From Microbulbifer mangrovi (GTDB lineage: Bacteria; Pseudomonadota; Gammaproteobacteria; Pseudomonadales; Cellvibrionaceae), in NCBI RefSeq assembly GCF_002009015.1, contig NZ_LZDE01000318.1, forward strand, positions 1 to 38,377: a stretch of DNA of 38,377 bases, read 5' to 3'. Under the pieces are notes generated by a model, which saw nothing but the letters and a program-made list of their open reading frames with translations, was not told where the DNA came from and made no database searches. Made by a program: the position numbers and the translations under genes. Within the stretch, counting starts at the first letter, position 1. Every line of letters begins with the position of its first letter. This document shows, in pieces, positions 16,751-25,088 of this stretch.

Positions 16751-17254
16751 ATGAAAGAAAAACCCGAAGGGATACCCGTGCATACGGTCATTGCCGATTT
16801 CCGGGACCCCAAGCATGGCGCAGACCTGCTTGCACTGATGGATCATTACTCCCGCGATCCATACGGTGGCGGCGAGCCGCTGGCGGATGTATGCCGGCGC
16901 GAATTGCTGGATCGCTTGGCCGAGTTTCCCGGGGCCTTCTCGGTGCTGGCGTACCGCGGCGATGAGCCGCTGGGACTGACCAACTGCTTTATGGGGTTCT
17001 CCACCTTCCAGTGCAAGCCGCTGGTGAATATCCACGATGCGGTGGTGCATGAATCTGCGCGCGGTCTGGGTGTGTGTACTCTGATGATGGAAAAGGTCGT
17101 CGAGGTAGCCCGCGAGCGCGGTTGCTGCAAGATCACACTGGAAGTGCTGCAGAAGAACCTGCCCGCGCAGGCGGCTTATCGCAAGTGTGGCTTCAAGCCC
17201 TACGCGCTGGATGAAGAGTTCGGGCAGGCAGAGTTCTGGCAGCGCTATTTATAG
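16751..17254 (+). CDS. GNAT family N-acetyltransferase
   Basis: A 167-residue acetyltransferase using acetyl-CoA in the cytoplasm. The core is visible: a central beta strand region (NIHDAVVHESARGLGVCTLM) with the R-G-L-G-V acetyl-CoA pyrophosphate loop, then KITLEVLQKNLPAQAAYRKCGF, the typical last motif where the neighbour Tyr acts as proton donor. AGAGG before ATG 16751 supports the start. The substrate (small amine or protein N-terminus) cannot be told. It converges with the qmcA gene 17 bases on. Confidence 0.88.
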   Translation: MKEKPEGIPVHTVIADFRDPKHGADLLALMDHYSRDPYGGGEPLADVCRRELLDRLAEFPGAFSVLAYRGDEPLGLTNCFMGFSTFQCKPLVNIHDAVVHESARGLGVCTLMMEKVVEVARERGCCKITLEVLQKNLPAQAAYRKCGFKPYALDEEFGQAEFWQRYL

Positions 17255-17271
17255 CGCTGCCAGGTATTCGA

Positions 17272-18117
17272 TTAGCGGTTCAGTAGTCCCTTCACCGCAT
17301 TGGGGAGGTCCGCTGGCAGAAGAATGTTCTTGGCGTTGTTGGAGGTGGAGAGTTCTTCCAGCGCGTTGATGTAGCGCTCTCCCAGAAGGTACATCACAGG
17401 CATTTCCTGATCGCCAATGGCCTGGGTTACACGTTCAATCGCCTCGCGGCTGGCGTCGGCCAGTACCACCTGGGCCTTGGCGTCACGCTTGGAAGCTTCC
17501 AGGCGACCGTCGGCTTCGAGAATCGCGGCCTGTTTCTCACCTTCGGCACGGGTTACGGTGGCGCGGCGCTGGCGCTCTGCGGCAGCCTGTTCTTCCATCG
17601 CTTTCTGCATGGTGGCGGAGGGATTGATGTCCTGAATTTCGACGGTTTTCAGGTTGATGCCCCAGTCCGCGATATCATCAGAAATCCCTTCCTTGAGTTT
17701 CGCCTTGATCAGGTCCCGGGAGGACAGGGCCGAGTCCAGCGACATTTCACCGACAATGGAACGCAGCGCAGTCTGCACCAGGTTCTGGATCGCTATTTCG
17801 TAGTCCTCCACCCCGTACACCGCTTTCTCCGGCGACACGATGTTGATGTAAGCCACGGCGTTGGCAATGATGGTGGCGTTGTCCTGGGTGATGACTTCCT
17901 GAGACGGAATATCGAGCACGATATCTTTGGTGGTTACCTTGTACGGGACCTGGTCCACGTAGGGGATGATGACGTTCATACCCGGGTTCAACGTGCTGTG
18001 GTACTTACCCAGGCGTTGCACGATGTGCTTGGAACCCTGGGGCACGATACGAACGCCCATCCCAATGGTGATGATCACCAGCACAACCAGTGCCAGTACT
18101 ACGGATAATCCTTCCAT
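17272..18117 (-). CDS. qmcA: SPFH/band 7 membrane protein, QmcA/slipin-like
   Basis: A 281-residue stomatin-family protein. The N-terminal membrane segment (about residues 4-22) is followed by the SPFH domain, with VPQGSKHIVQRLGKYH and IPYVDQVPYKV, then the alpha-helical part EEQAAAERQRRATVTRAEGEKQAAILEADG. These proteins assemble large rings in the inner membrane and are linked with membrane microdomains and control of FtsH-like proteases. It follows an nfeD gene after 52 bases, the standard partner arrangement (as E. coli qmcA-ybbJ). AAGGGGA lies nine bases before ATG 18117. Confidence 0.92.
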   Translation of the reverse strand: MEGLSVVLALVVLVIITIGMGVRIVPQGSKHIVQRLGKYHSTLNPGMNVIIPYVDQVPYKVTTKDIVLDIPSQEVITQDNATIIANAVAYINIVSPEKAVYGVEDYEIAIQNLVQTALRSIVGEMSLDSALSSRDLIKAKLKEGISDDIADWGINLKTVEIQDINPSATMQKAMEEQAAAERQRRATVTRAEGEKQAAILEADGRLEASKRDAKAQVVLADASREAIERVTQAIGDQEMPVMYLLGERYINALEELSTSNNAKNILLPADLPNAVKGLLNR

Positions 18118-18169
18118 GTTTTTTATTTCCCCTTGAAATCGAGTGTGAAGGTTGGAATTGTTTTAGTGC

Positions 18170-18631
18170 TCAGAGTGGACTGACCACGAGAGTGTTACCG
18201 GAGATATTGATAACCTTTACCCGCTCGCCAATGGCAATTTCACTGGTGCTCATATACTGCCACTCGTCCTCGCCGAGAATGGGGGCGGGGAAGCGCAGAC
18301 GACCGCGGGGCTTGCCAATATTGGAGTCGATCACCGAGCCTACCTGGCCGGCGAGGGCCTCCATCGCCATGCCGGAGGTGGTGCGGTCTTTCCAGTTGGG
18401 CTTGATAAATTTGAGCCATAGAAAAACCAGGGCGATGGAGAGTCCCGCCCAAAGTAGCAGCTGAGCGGTAATGGGCATGCCCACCGCCAACAGCAGGGCG
18501 CCCATAAACAGTGCGGAGACTCCGAACCAGAACAGGATAAAGCCGGAGACAAAAATCTCCGCGGTGACCAGAAGCAATCCCAGTACCAGCCAGTGCCAGT
18601 AGGCGATGTGTGTGTTGAGCCATTCGAGCAT
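18170..18631 (-). CDS. NfeD family membrane protein
   Basis: A 153-residue short NfeD (YbbJ-type) protein. It has three to four N-terminal transmembrane helices up to about residue 72, then the C-terminal OB-fold domain (about 88-150) with LAGQVGSVID, GRLRFPAPILGEDEW and GERVKVINISGNTLVV. It partners the SPFH protein encoded just downstream and probably helps organise the same membrane assembly. It lacks the N-terminal serine-protease domain of long NfeD proteins. GGAG about ten bases before ATG 18631 supports the start. Confidence 0.92.
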   Translation of the reverse strand: MLEWLNTHIAYWHWLVLGLLLVTAEIFVSGFILFWFGVSALFMGALLLAVGMPITAQLLLWAGLSIALVFLWLKFIKPNWKDRTTSGMAMEALAGQVGSVIDSNIGKPRGRLRFPAPILGEDEWQYMSTSEIAIGERVKVINISGNTLVVSPL

Positions 18632-18802
18632 GCTGGCTTTCTCCCCGTAAAATTCCGTTGTAACAAACCCGTCGATTATGCCCTAAACCGTGAGCGAACG
18701 GTGACAACAGAATTTAGCGGTCGCCGCCTAGCCGCTAGTGTTTACCGCAGTGCATGCCACTCCGCTTGCGGGGCGCTTGAAACCCTCATGAAAATTTCCT
18801 GT

Positions 18803-18836
18803 AAGCGTCACAAATTCGCAGCAAATTTGTACGCTT
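18803..18836. promoter_or_regulatory. Imperfect inverted repeat upstream of the 245-residue unknown gene
   Basis: AAGCGT-C-ACAAATT is mirrored by AATTTGT-ACGCTT across a seven-base centre, in the divergent space between nfeD and the gene at 18929. The arms pair except for one unpaired C. It could be an operator for a dimeric regulator or an mRNA hairpin; no known consensus fits. Confidence 0.4.
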
Positions 18837-18928
18837 GTGCAATACTTTTTGCAGGTGAATACGCATAAGTCATGCATCAATATTGTGCGAATGCGCCAAC
18901 AAATTCCCTCTCAGCATCAAGAGAAATC

Positions 18929-19666
18929 ATGGACGAAGATCTTATGCGATTGACTGCTAACCTGGCCCAGGGGCGCTACCAGTACAGTTGCGACGGCAGA
19001 ACCATGCCAGTGCAGGATGACTGGCAGCTTGGGCGTGATGAACAGGGTCGACAATTGCTGGTCAGCCGCCGAATGGTGGGTGAGCAGGGGCATGGTATTG
19101 AAGTACGGGCATTGATGGCCGCGGGGCTGGTGACCGAATGCCGGGTAATCTGGAAAGACGAGGTAGATGAGGTAAACGCCCACTACCGCTTGACGCCCGC
19201 TCCAGGGCAGGCGCCGCATATGGGCGACGCGATTGAAGCGGAATGGACCGGCCCCAATGGGTTACAGCAAAGTGTGATCGAGGGACACAACCGTCTGTTG
19301 TTTCCGCTGATGCGAATTTTTATGGGACCGCTGCTGCTGCGCCTGTGTGACATGGAGTTCGGTTGTGAGGTAGTGGCGCCGGATATTGTCGATCCCTCCC
19401 AGCGGGGCAAGCTATTGGCGCCCCGGGTCAGCCATCGCCGCGCTGCCATCATGCCGGGAGACGCCAATATCCAGGGGGTACACGATCTGGGCCCGGATAT
19501 CACGGCTTTCTCGTATCAGGGGGACGAGGCGGAGCGCGACGCCCACTGCTTCGTGGATCCCCGCGGCCTGCTTGTGGGCTACGACTGGCCCAGCAGCACT
19601 GGGCGCCTGTGGCAGGTCCGCCTTCGCGATCTGGAGTGGGCACCGGAGCTGAAATCGCTTTGTTGA
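18929..19666 (+). CDS. Conserved-looking protein of unknown function
   Basis: A 245-residue soluble-looking protein without signal peptide or convincing membrane helix. I recognise no motif. It contains many acidic and Arg residues, a possible beta-rich fold (alternating pattern in GRYQYSCDGRTMPVQDDW and GHGIEVRALM), and a hydrophobic patch near residues 130-145 (LLFPLMRIFMGPLLLRL). ATG 18929 has AAGAGA upstream; starts at 18872 and 18944 are in frame and cannot be excluded. It is followed by pldA after about 90 bases. Length, frame and codon use support a real gene, but the function is unknown. Confidence 0.7.
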   Translation: MDEDLMRLTANLAQGRYQYSCDGRTMPVQDDWQLGRDEQGRQLLVSRRMVGEQGHGIEVRALMAAGLVTECRVIWKDEVDEVNAHYRLTPAPGQAPHMGDAIEAEWTGPNGLQQSVIEGHNRLLFPLMRIFMGPLLLRLCDMEFGCEVVAPDIVDPSQRGKLLAPRVSHRRAAIMPGDANIQGVHDLGPDITAFSYQGDEAERDAHCFVDPRGLLVGYDWPSSTGRLWQVRLRDLEWAPELKSLC

Positions 19667-19754
19667 GCCCGAGGCCAATACTCTGACCGACTCCACGCTA
19701 TGAGTCTGTAAACCATGTACACTGGCGCCCTGTAGGTATTCAGGAGCGCCAGTC

Positions 19755-20921
19755 TTGCTTTTATCCCGTCGCTTTTTTGTTCACTTTTCGTTTCCTTCTC
19801 TGCTAGCCGCGGCTCTTGTCTGCGTGTTGCCCTGTGCACCTCTGCACGCGGCGGAGGACAGCGCGGAAACAGCCAGTGATATGCCGCCTGCGGTTTACGA
19901 CGAGGTGGAGCTGTTGCAGATGGACGATTCCCTGCAAAGCGAAGGCAAGCGCCAGGAAAACTGTCTGCGGGAACAGCTGGTAACCGCACCGGCCAATATC
20001 ACCCTCGAAGAGATGCGAATCCGTTGCCGCCTGTCGGTTATCCGCGATGGCCGGCAGCTCGAGGAATCGCCGGTTTTTGCCACTGTGCCGGAAGTGGAAG
20101 CCCACGCAGAGGGAGAGCCGCGCGCAAGCAAGCGTGCCAAGGCGATTCGCGAGGCGGCGGAAAACCCCTTTACCCTCGCCTCCCACAAGACCAACTATTT
20201 ACTTCCCGCGGTGTATAACCCATCCCCCAATAAAGCAGGGCTTGAGGGGATAGAGGTAAACGGGGTGCCCATCGACCTGGATTCTATGGAGATCCAGTTC
20301 CAGCTCTCGGTTCAGGTGCCGGTATGGCGCGGATTCCTTGGTAATGCCTCATTTATGAGTTTTGCCTATACCAACCGCTCGTTCTGGCAGGCTTACAACT
20401 CCGACGATTCCTCGCCATTTCGAGAGACGAATCACGAGCCGGAGCTGATTATGACCTGGCTGAACGACTGGACCCTGTTCGGTTTCCAGAACGTTGCCAA
20501 TCAGGTTGCCTTCAACCACCAGTCCAATGGCCGCAGCGAGCCATTGTCGCGAAGCTGGAATCGCGTTTACGCCAACTTTATATTCGAAAAAGACAACTAC
20601 TTCCTCACATTCAAGCCCTGGTACCGGATTCCCGAGGATCGCGAAGACGATGACAATCCTGACCTGGAGTTCTATCTGGGTCACTTCGAATTTACCGGCG
20701 GGGTGGAGCGCGGTCAGCACAATGTCTCCATGATGCTGCGCAACAACCTGCGCTCGGATAATAAAGGCGCGGTGGAGTTGCGCTGGAGCTTCCCCATGGG
20801 GCGGCGGGTGCGCGGCTTTGTTAAATATTTCAACGGTTACGGCGAAAGCCTGATCGACTACGATGAAACGGTGCAGACGCTCGGGATCGGTTTCGAACTG
20901 GCTCGGGGCACCGGTAGCTGA
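19755..20921 (+). CDS. pldA: Outer-membrane phospholipase A (OMPLA)
   Basis: PldA is a calcium-dependent outer-membrane beta-barrel that removes phospholipids misplaced in the outer leaflet. The 388-residue precursor starts with TTG at 19755, supported by AGGAG eight bases upstream, and has a signal peptide cut near residue 32 (APLHA). The catalytic triad is present and correctly spaced: His255 and Ser257 in NHQSNGRS, Asn269 in SWNRVY (compare E. coli His142, Ser144, Asn156). A roughly 100-residue segment between signal and barrel is longer than in E. coli PldA. A Nudix gene follows after 20 bases. Confidence 0.92.
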   Translation: MLLSRRFFVHFSFPSLLAAALVCVLPCAPLHAAEDSAETASDMPPAVYDEVELLQMDDSLQSEGKRQENCLREQLVTAPANITLEEMRIRCRLSVIRDGRQLEESPVFATVPEVEAHAEGEPRASKRAKAIREAAENPFTLASHKTNYLLPAVYNPSPNKAGLEGIEVNGVPIDLDSMEIQFQLSVQVPVWRGFLGNASFMSFAYTNRSFWQAYNSDDSSPFRETNHEPELIMTWLNDWTLFGFQNVANQVAFNHQSNGRSEPLSRSWNRVYANFIFEKDNYFLTFKPWYRIPEDREDDDNPDLEFYLGHFEFTGGVERGQHNVSMMLRNNLRSDNKGAVELRWSFPMGRRVRGFVKYFNGYGESLIDYDETVQTLGIGFELARGTGS

Positions 20922-20941
20922 TTCAAACACAAGGTCCACGG

Positions 20942-21346
20942 ATGGGATTTGACGACACTTACAAACTGAGCGCGCACGCGGTGATCACCAATGATGATGG
21001 TGAAATACTGCAGCTGCGAGCTACCTATGCGGACAAGACCTGGGGGCTTCCGGGCGGGGCATTGGATCTGGGAGAAACCATCCACGAGGCATTGCTCCGG
21101 GAGTGTCAGGAAGAGCTGGGACGGGATATCGTCATCGACTACCTGAGTGGTGTGTATTACCACCGGGTCTATAATTCCCATGTGTTTATCTTTCGCGCCC
21201 ACTTCAAGGGAAATGGCGGTATCACCCTGTCATCGGAGCATTCCGATTACGACTATTTTTCTGTAAATGACCTGACGCCGGTGCAGCGTGTGCGGGTGCA
21301 GCAGTGTTTGCAGTTCAACGGAGAAGTTCAGAGCGCAAAGTTCTGA
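20942..21346 (+). CDS. Nudix hydrolase
   Basis: A 134-residue protein with a complete Nudix box (G-x5-E-x7-RECQEELG), preceded by WGLPGGALDLGE. Nudix enzymes hydrolyse nucleoside diphosphates linked to another group, using divalent metal held by the Glu residues. The specific substrate (oxidised nucleotide, ADP-sugar or other) is not visible. The gene starts 20 bases after pldA and may be co-transcribed with it. Confidence 0.88.
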   Translation: MGFDDTYKLSAHAVITNDDGEILQLRATYADKTWGLPGGALDLGETIHEALLRECQEELGRDIVIDYLSGVYYHRVYNSHVFIFRAHFKGNGGITLSSEHSDYDYFSVNDLTPVQRVRVQQCLQFNGEVQSAKF

Positions 21347-21485
21347 AGTGCCCGTATTTCCCGTGTATTGATTTCGTATCCCAGCGATTTTTCCGCAGTT
21401 ATCGCCAATTTCTCCGGTATTCCCCCCATCGTCTCCTGCCTCCTTTAGTATCCGCCTTCTATGCTGAAAGATAAGAAGAAACGTT

Positions 21486-23501
21486 ATGGGTGTAGAACTG
21501 ACGATGCCTGATCTGGGCAATCTGTGCGAACAGCATCAGCCGCTGGAGTGCCGGGTGGCACTGGTCAGCAATGATCGCGATCTCAGTAGTAACTGGGTCG
21601 GTGCCCTGAATGCTACCGCCGCGCAGCACGAGAACCCTTTCGGGTTGCGCTTTGAGTCCGTTGCGACCAGCGCGCTGGAAAAGTGTCTGCGGGAAGAAGA
21701 CCGCCTGCAGGCGCTGATCATTGATGGCGGCTGCAGCCCCGATGAGCTCAAAGCTGCCGAGCTGTTGGCGGATCGTATGCACGATCTGCGTGCCCAGCTG
21801 AATGTGTTCCTGGTGGCGCAAGATTCATTTTTGAATGACCAGGGCGGCGCCCCCGCATCCGTGCGCAAGCGCTTCGACGAGTTGTTCGACCGGCGCGAAT
21901 GCAATTTCAATCATATGTTCCGCCTGGTGCAGGCCTTTATCGCCCGCCGTGCCTCCACGCCCTTTGCCGATACTCTCAAGGAATACGTATTCTCCGCCCG
22001 TGACGCGTGGCACACTCCCGGTCATTCCGGTGGTGACAGCCTGCGCAACAGCCCTTGGGTTGGGGATTTTTACCGGTTTATGGGGGAGCACGTTTTCAAT
22101 ACCGATCTTTCGGTATCGGTACAGGTACTGGACAGCCTGCTGGAACCCCATTCTGTGATCCAGGAGGCCCAGGATCTGGCGGCGCAGGCTTTTGGTGCGC
22201 AAAAGACCTTCTTCCTCACCAACGGCACATCCACAGCGAACAAAGTCGTCATTCAACAGATCCTTGGCGGTGGCGGCAAGATTATCGTAGACCAGGCCTG
22301 TCACAAGTCTGTACACCACGCCATCGTGATGAACCGGGTGGAGCCGGTATACCTCAAGTCTACCCTGCATCCCCAGTTCGGGATCTACGGCCCGGTATGT
22401 CGCAGTGATATTGAAGTCGCCCTCGACGAGCATCCGGACGCGGGCCTGCTGGTGATCACATCCTGTACCTACGATGGCCTGCGCTATGACCTCAAACCGA
22501 TCATCGATTATGCCCACGAACGCGGGGTAAAGGTGCTGATCGACGAGGCCTGGTACGCCCACGGCTATTTCCATACCGAGTTGCGCCCGACGGCGCTGGA
22601 GTGCGGTGCAGACTACGTCACCCAGAGCACCCACAAGATGCTGTCGGCGTTTTCCCAGGCCAGCATGATCCACGTGCAGGATCCGGACTTCGACGAATTC
22701 CGCTTCCGCGAAAACCTGAACATGTATGCGTCCACCAGCCCGCAATACTCCATGATTGCGAGCCTGGATGTGGCGCGCAAACAAATGGTAATGGAAGGTT
22801 ACGGCCGCCTGCGCCACTGCGGACAGATGGTTGCCACCCTGAGAAGGGAGGTCGATGCCACCGGTGTATTCCGCGCTCTGACACTGGAGGACCTGGTTCC
22901 GGCACCGCTGGCCAACGACAATATCCGCCTCGACCCGACCAAGGTCACCATTGATGTGTCCGGCAGCGGGTATTCCGGTAAGGAGATCCAGGTCAAGCTG
23001 TTCGACCAGTTCGGGATTCAGGTCGAGAAGACCACCTACAACACCGTGACCGTGCTGGTGACCCTGGGCAGTACCGAGAGCAAGCTGTTGCGCCTGGTAC
23101 ATGCGCTCAAGCAGCTGGCGCGCCAGCCGCGCAAGCGCAGTCATGTGGGTACTGCTCGCCAGCTGCCAGAATTTACCCATCTCAACTGCCTGCCTGCAGA
23201 CGCCTACTTTGCCGAGACAGAAGAGCTGCCGCTGATGGATAACGGGGTGGCGGCCGAGAAAAAACTGGTGGGCCGAACCTGTGCCGATGAGATCGTGCCT
23301 TATCCGCCGGGTATCCCCGTGCTGGTGCCGGGCCAGGAAATTTCCGCACAGATCGTGCAGTTCCTGCAGCAATTGTTGCAGGGCCAGAATGCGACGGAAA
23401 TTCACGGGCTGATTTTCCGTTCTGATGAACCCATGTTGCGGGTGATGAAGAAAGTTGAAAAACCTTCGAGCGCAGTCAAGGGCAGCAAGCAGAAGAAGTA
23501 G
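21486..23501 (+). CDS. PLP-dependent Orn/Lys/Arg decarboxylase family protein
   Basis: A 671-residue fold-type I PLP enzyme. An N-terminal receiver-like wing domain (about 1-150) is followed by HTPGHSGGDSLRNSP, the substrate and cofactor loop, then FLTNGTSTANK, DEAWYAHGYFH and the Schiff-base lysine in STHKMLSAFSQAS. A C-terminal domain covers the last 150 residues. The family converts basic amino acids to polyamines or diamines. The choice between Arg, Lys and Orn cannot be made safely. It is somewhat shorter than AdiA/LdcC. The plus strand is chosen although a long open frame lies antisense to it. Confidence 0.87.
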   Translation: MGVELTMPDLGNLCEQHQPLECRVALVSNDRDLSSNWVGALNATAAQHENPFGLRFESVATSALEKCLREEDRLQALIIDGGCSPDELKAAELLADRMHDLRAQLNVFLVAQDSFLNDQGGAPASVRKRFDELFDRRECNFNHMFRLVQAFIARRASTPFADTLKEYVFSARDAWHTPGHSGGDSLRNSPWVGDFYRFMGEHVFNTDLSVSVQVLDSLLEPHSVIQEAQDLAAQAFGAQKTFFLTNGTSTANKVVIQQILGGGGKIIVDQACHKSVHHAIVMNRVEPVYLKSTLHPQFGIYGPVCRSDIEVALDEHPDAGLLVITSCTYDGLRYDLKPIIDYAHERGVKVLIDEAWYAHGYFHTELRPTALECGADYVTQSTHKMLSAFSQASMIHVQDPDFDEFRFRENLNMYASTSPQYSMIASLDVARKQMVMEGYGRLRHCGQMVATLRREVDATGVFRALTLEDLVPAPLANDNIRLDPTKVTIDVSGSGYSGKEIQVKLFDQFGIQVEKTTYNTVTVLVTLGSTESKLLRLVHALKQLARQPRKRSHVGTARQLPEFTHLNCLPADAYFAETEELPLMDNGVAAEKKLVGRTCADEIVPYPPGIPVLVPGQEISAQIVQFLQQLLQGQNATEIHGLIFRSDEPMLRVMKKVEKPSSAVKGSKQKK

Positions 23502-23539
23502 CCAGACATTGATGTGCGGGCGAGCGGGCAGGGAAGCCG

Positions 23540-24280
23540 ATGCAGCAGGCAAAAAACACACCGCCGGAAACGATTCTTGTCGCCGGAGCCAGTGGCGGTC
23601 TCGCTACGGCTCTGGTGGAGAAATTATCCCGGCGCTTTCCCCGAGCACGGTTACTTACCATCAGTCGCACGGGCATCGCATCTCCTGCGGGGCGTCACAG
23701 CCACCATTCTGTGGACCTCAGTAATCCCGAAACCATTACCGACGTTACCGAGTGGTTGCGTTACGAGTCGTTGCCAAACTGGGTGATTCACTGCAGTGGC
23801 ATTCTCCACTGGCCGAATCATCTGCCGGAAAAGAACCTTCAGCAGTGTAAGGACGAGGCGCTGTTACGCAGTATTGCGGTCAACGTACTGAGTCATCTAC
23901 ACCTTGCCCAGGCACTCGCGCCGTTGTTACAGAAGCGTTCGCCCCTCACCTGGGCCTCCTTGTCCGCCAAGGTCGGCAGTATCGAAGACAATCACCTGGG
24001 TGGCTGGTACAGCTATCGCATGAGCAAGGCCGCGTTGAATATGCTGGTGCGCAACCTGTCCATAGAGTGGGGCCGGAAGCTCGACTGTTGCCGGGTGGTT
24101 GCAGTGCACCCGGGGACCACCGATACAGCGCTGTCCAAACCTTTCCAGCAAAATATTCCCGTAGATAAACTGTATTCACCAGCGCAGAGCGCCGATAGAA
24201 TCGTGTCCGTGCTCGAGCAGTTGTGTGATGCCGATACCGGCAAACTGCTGTTCTGGGATGGATCACAGATACCCTGGTAA
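23540..24280 (+). CDS. SDR family oxidoreductase
   Basis: A 246-residue short-chain dehydrogenase/reductase. The Rossmann nucleotide site is VAGASGGLATAL near residue 14, and the catalytic Ser lies in the TWASLSAKVG region. YRMSK gives the Tyr-x3-Lys pair, followed by VAVHPGTTDTALS. It is most like the C-factor/CsgA branch in overall look. The substrate is unknown. It starts 38 bases after the decarboxylase gene and ends 16 bases before the DUF815 gene, so the three may form a transcription unit. Confidence 0.87.
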   Translation: MQQAKNTPPETILVAGASGGLATALVEKLSRRFPRARLLTISRTGIASPAGRHSHHSVDLSNPETITDVTEWLRYESLPNWVIHCSGILHWPNHLPEKNLQQCKDEALLRSIAVNVLSHLHLAQALAPLLQKRSPLTWASLSAKVGSIEDNHLGGWYSYRMSKAALNMLVRNLSIEWGRKLDCCRVVAVHPGTTDTALSKPFQQNIPVDKLYSPAQSADRIVSVLEQLCDADTGKLLFWDGSQIPW

Positions 24281-24296
24281 TTGGAGGTGGGTGCAG

Positions 24297-25058
24297 GTGG
24301 ATTGGGAAAAGTATCTTGCGGCAATCTGGCGACCGAAGACGGCGACTCTGAGACCGGTGCGCCGGATGGATCCGGTAACCGCTGATCAATTGCTGGGGAT
24401 CGATACCCAGAAACACGCGCTGTTCGACAATACCCGCCGCTTTCTGCAAGGTGAGCCCGCCAATCACGCGCTATTGTGGGGGAGCCGCGGAACCGGCAAA
24501 TCCAGTCTGATCAAGGCATTGTTGAATAGCTTTGCCGATGACGGTCTGCGCTGCGTCGAGGTCAACTTCCACGATCTCGATGATATCCCCGAAATTATTG
24601 ACTTTCTGGATGACGAGAATTCACGGAATTTCCGCTTTATCCTGTTCTGTGATGATCTTGCGTTCGAGCGGGGGGATGCGCGCTACAAAGCCCTGAAGAG
24701 CATTCTCGAAGGCTCCCTGGAGTTGCCGCCGGAAAACGTATTGCTGTACGCAACATCCAACCGCCGCCACCTGTTGCCGGAAGACGCATCAGCGAATCGG
24801 GACACGCGGATTGTCGACGGTGAGTTACATCACGGAGACCAGGTTGAGGAAACACTTTCCCTCGCGGACCGCTTCGGCCTGTGGTTGAGCTTTTATCCCG
24901 CCGACTGGGATACCTACCTGCAGATGGTCGATCAGCTCTTCGCCGACTTTGACGGTGATCGTACCGAACTGCACACCGCCGCCAAACAGTTTGCCATGTT
25001 GCGTGCCAGCCACAGCGGCCGAACCGCGCAGCAGTTTTATCAGAGCTTCTCCGTATAA
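24297..25058 (+). CDS. DUF815 family P-loop ATPase
   Basis: A 253-residue AAA-like protein of the DUF815 family, function unestablished. Walker A is GSRGTGKSS, Walker B is FILFCDDLAFE, and the sensor region is VLLYATSNRRHLLPE; the conserved DRFGLWLSFYP follows. The start is GTG 24297 with GGAGG nine bases upstream. A longer frame into the end of the SDR gene has no such site. It ends at a terminator and converges with the AraC-type regulator. Confidence 0.88.
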   Translation: MDWEKYLAAIWRPKTATLRPVRRMDPVTADQLLGIDTQKHALFDNTRRFLQGEPANHALLWGSRGTGKSSLIKALLNSFADDGLRCVEVNFHDLDDIPEIIDFLDDENSRNFRFILFCDDLAFERGDARYKALKSILEGSLELPPENVLLYATSNRRHLLPEDASANRDTRIVDGELHHGDQVEETLSLADRFGLWLSFYPADWDTYLQMVDQLFADFDGDRTELHTAAKQFAMLRASHSGRTAQQFYQSFSV

Positions 25059-25062
25059 GTTT

Positions 25063-25088
25063 CCCGGGGTTGGCCCGGGTTAATTTTT
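25063..25088 (+). terminator. Terminator of the decarboxylase-SDR-DUF815 run
   Basis: CCCGGG, a GTTGG loop and CCCGGG form a six-pair GC stem followed by TTAATTTTT. It begins four bases after the DUF815 stop and overlaps the end of the convergent regulator gene. Confidence 0.65.

Noticed and set aside
21825-23561. Long open frame (578 codons) antisense to the decarboxylase gene
   Set aside because: The sense frame has complete PLP-decarboxylase motifs. The antisense product has no recognisable domain and reflects codon bias in GC-rich DNA.
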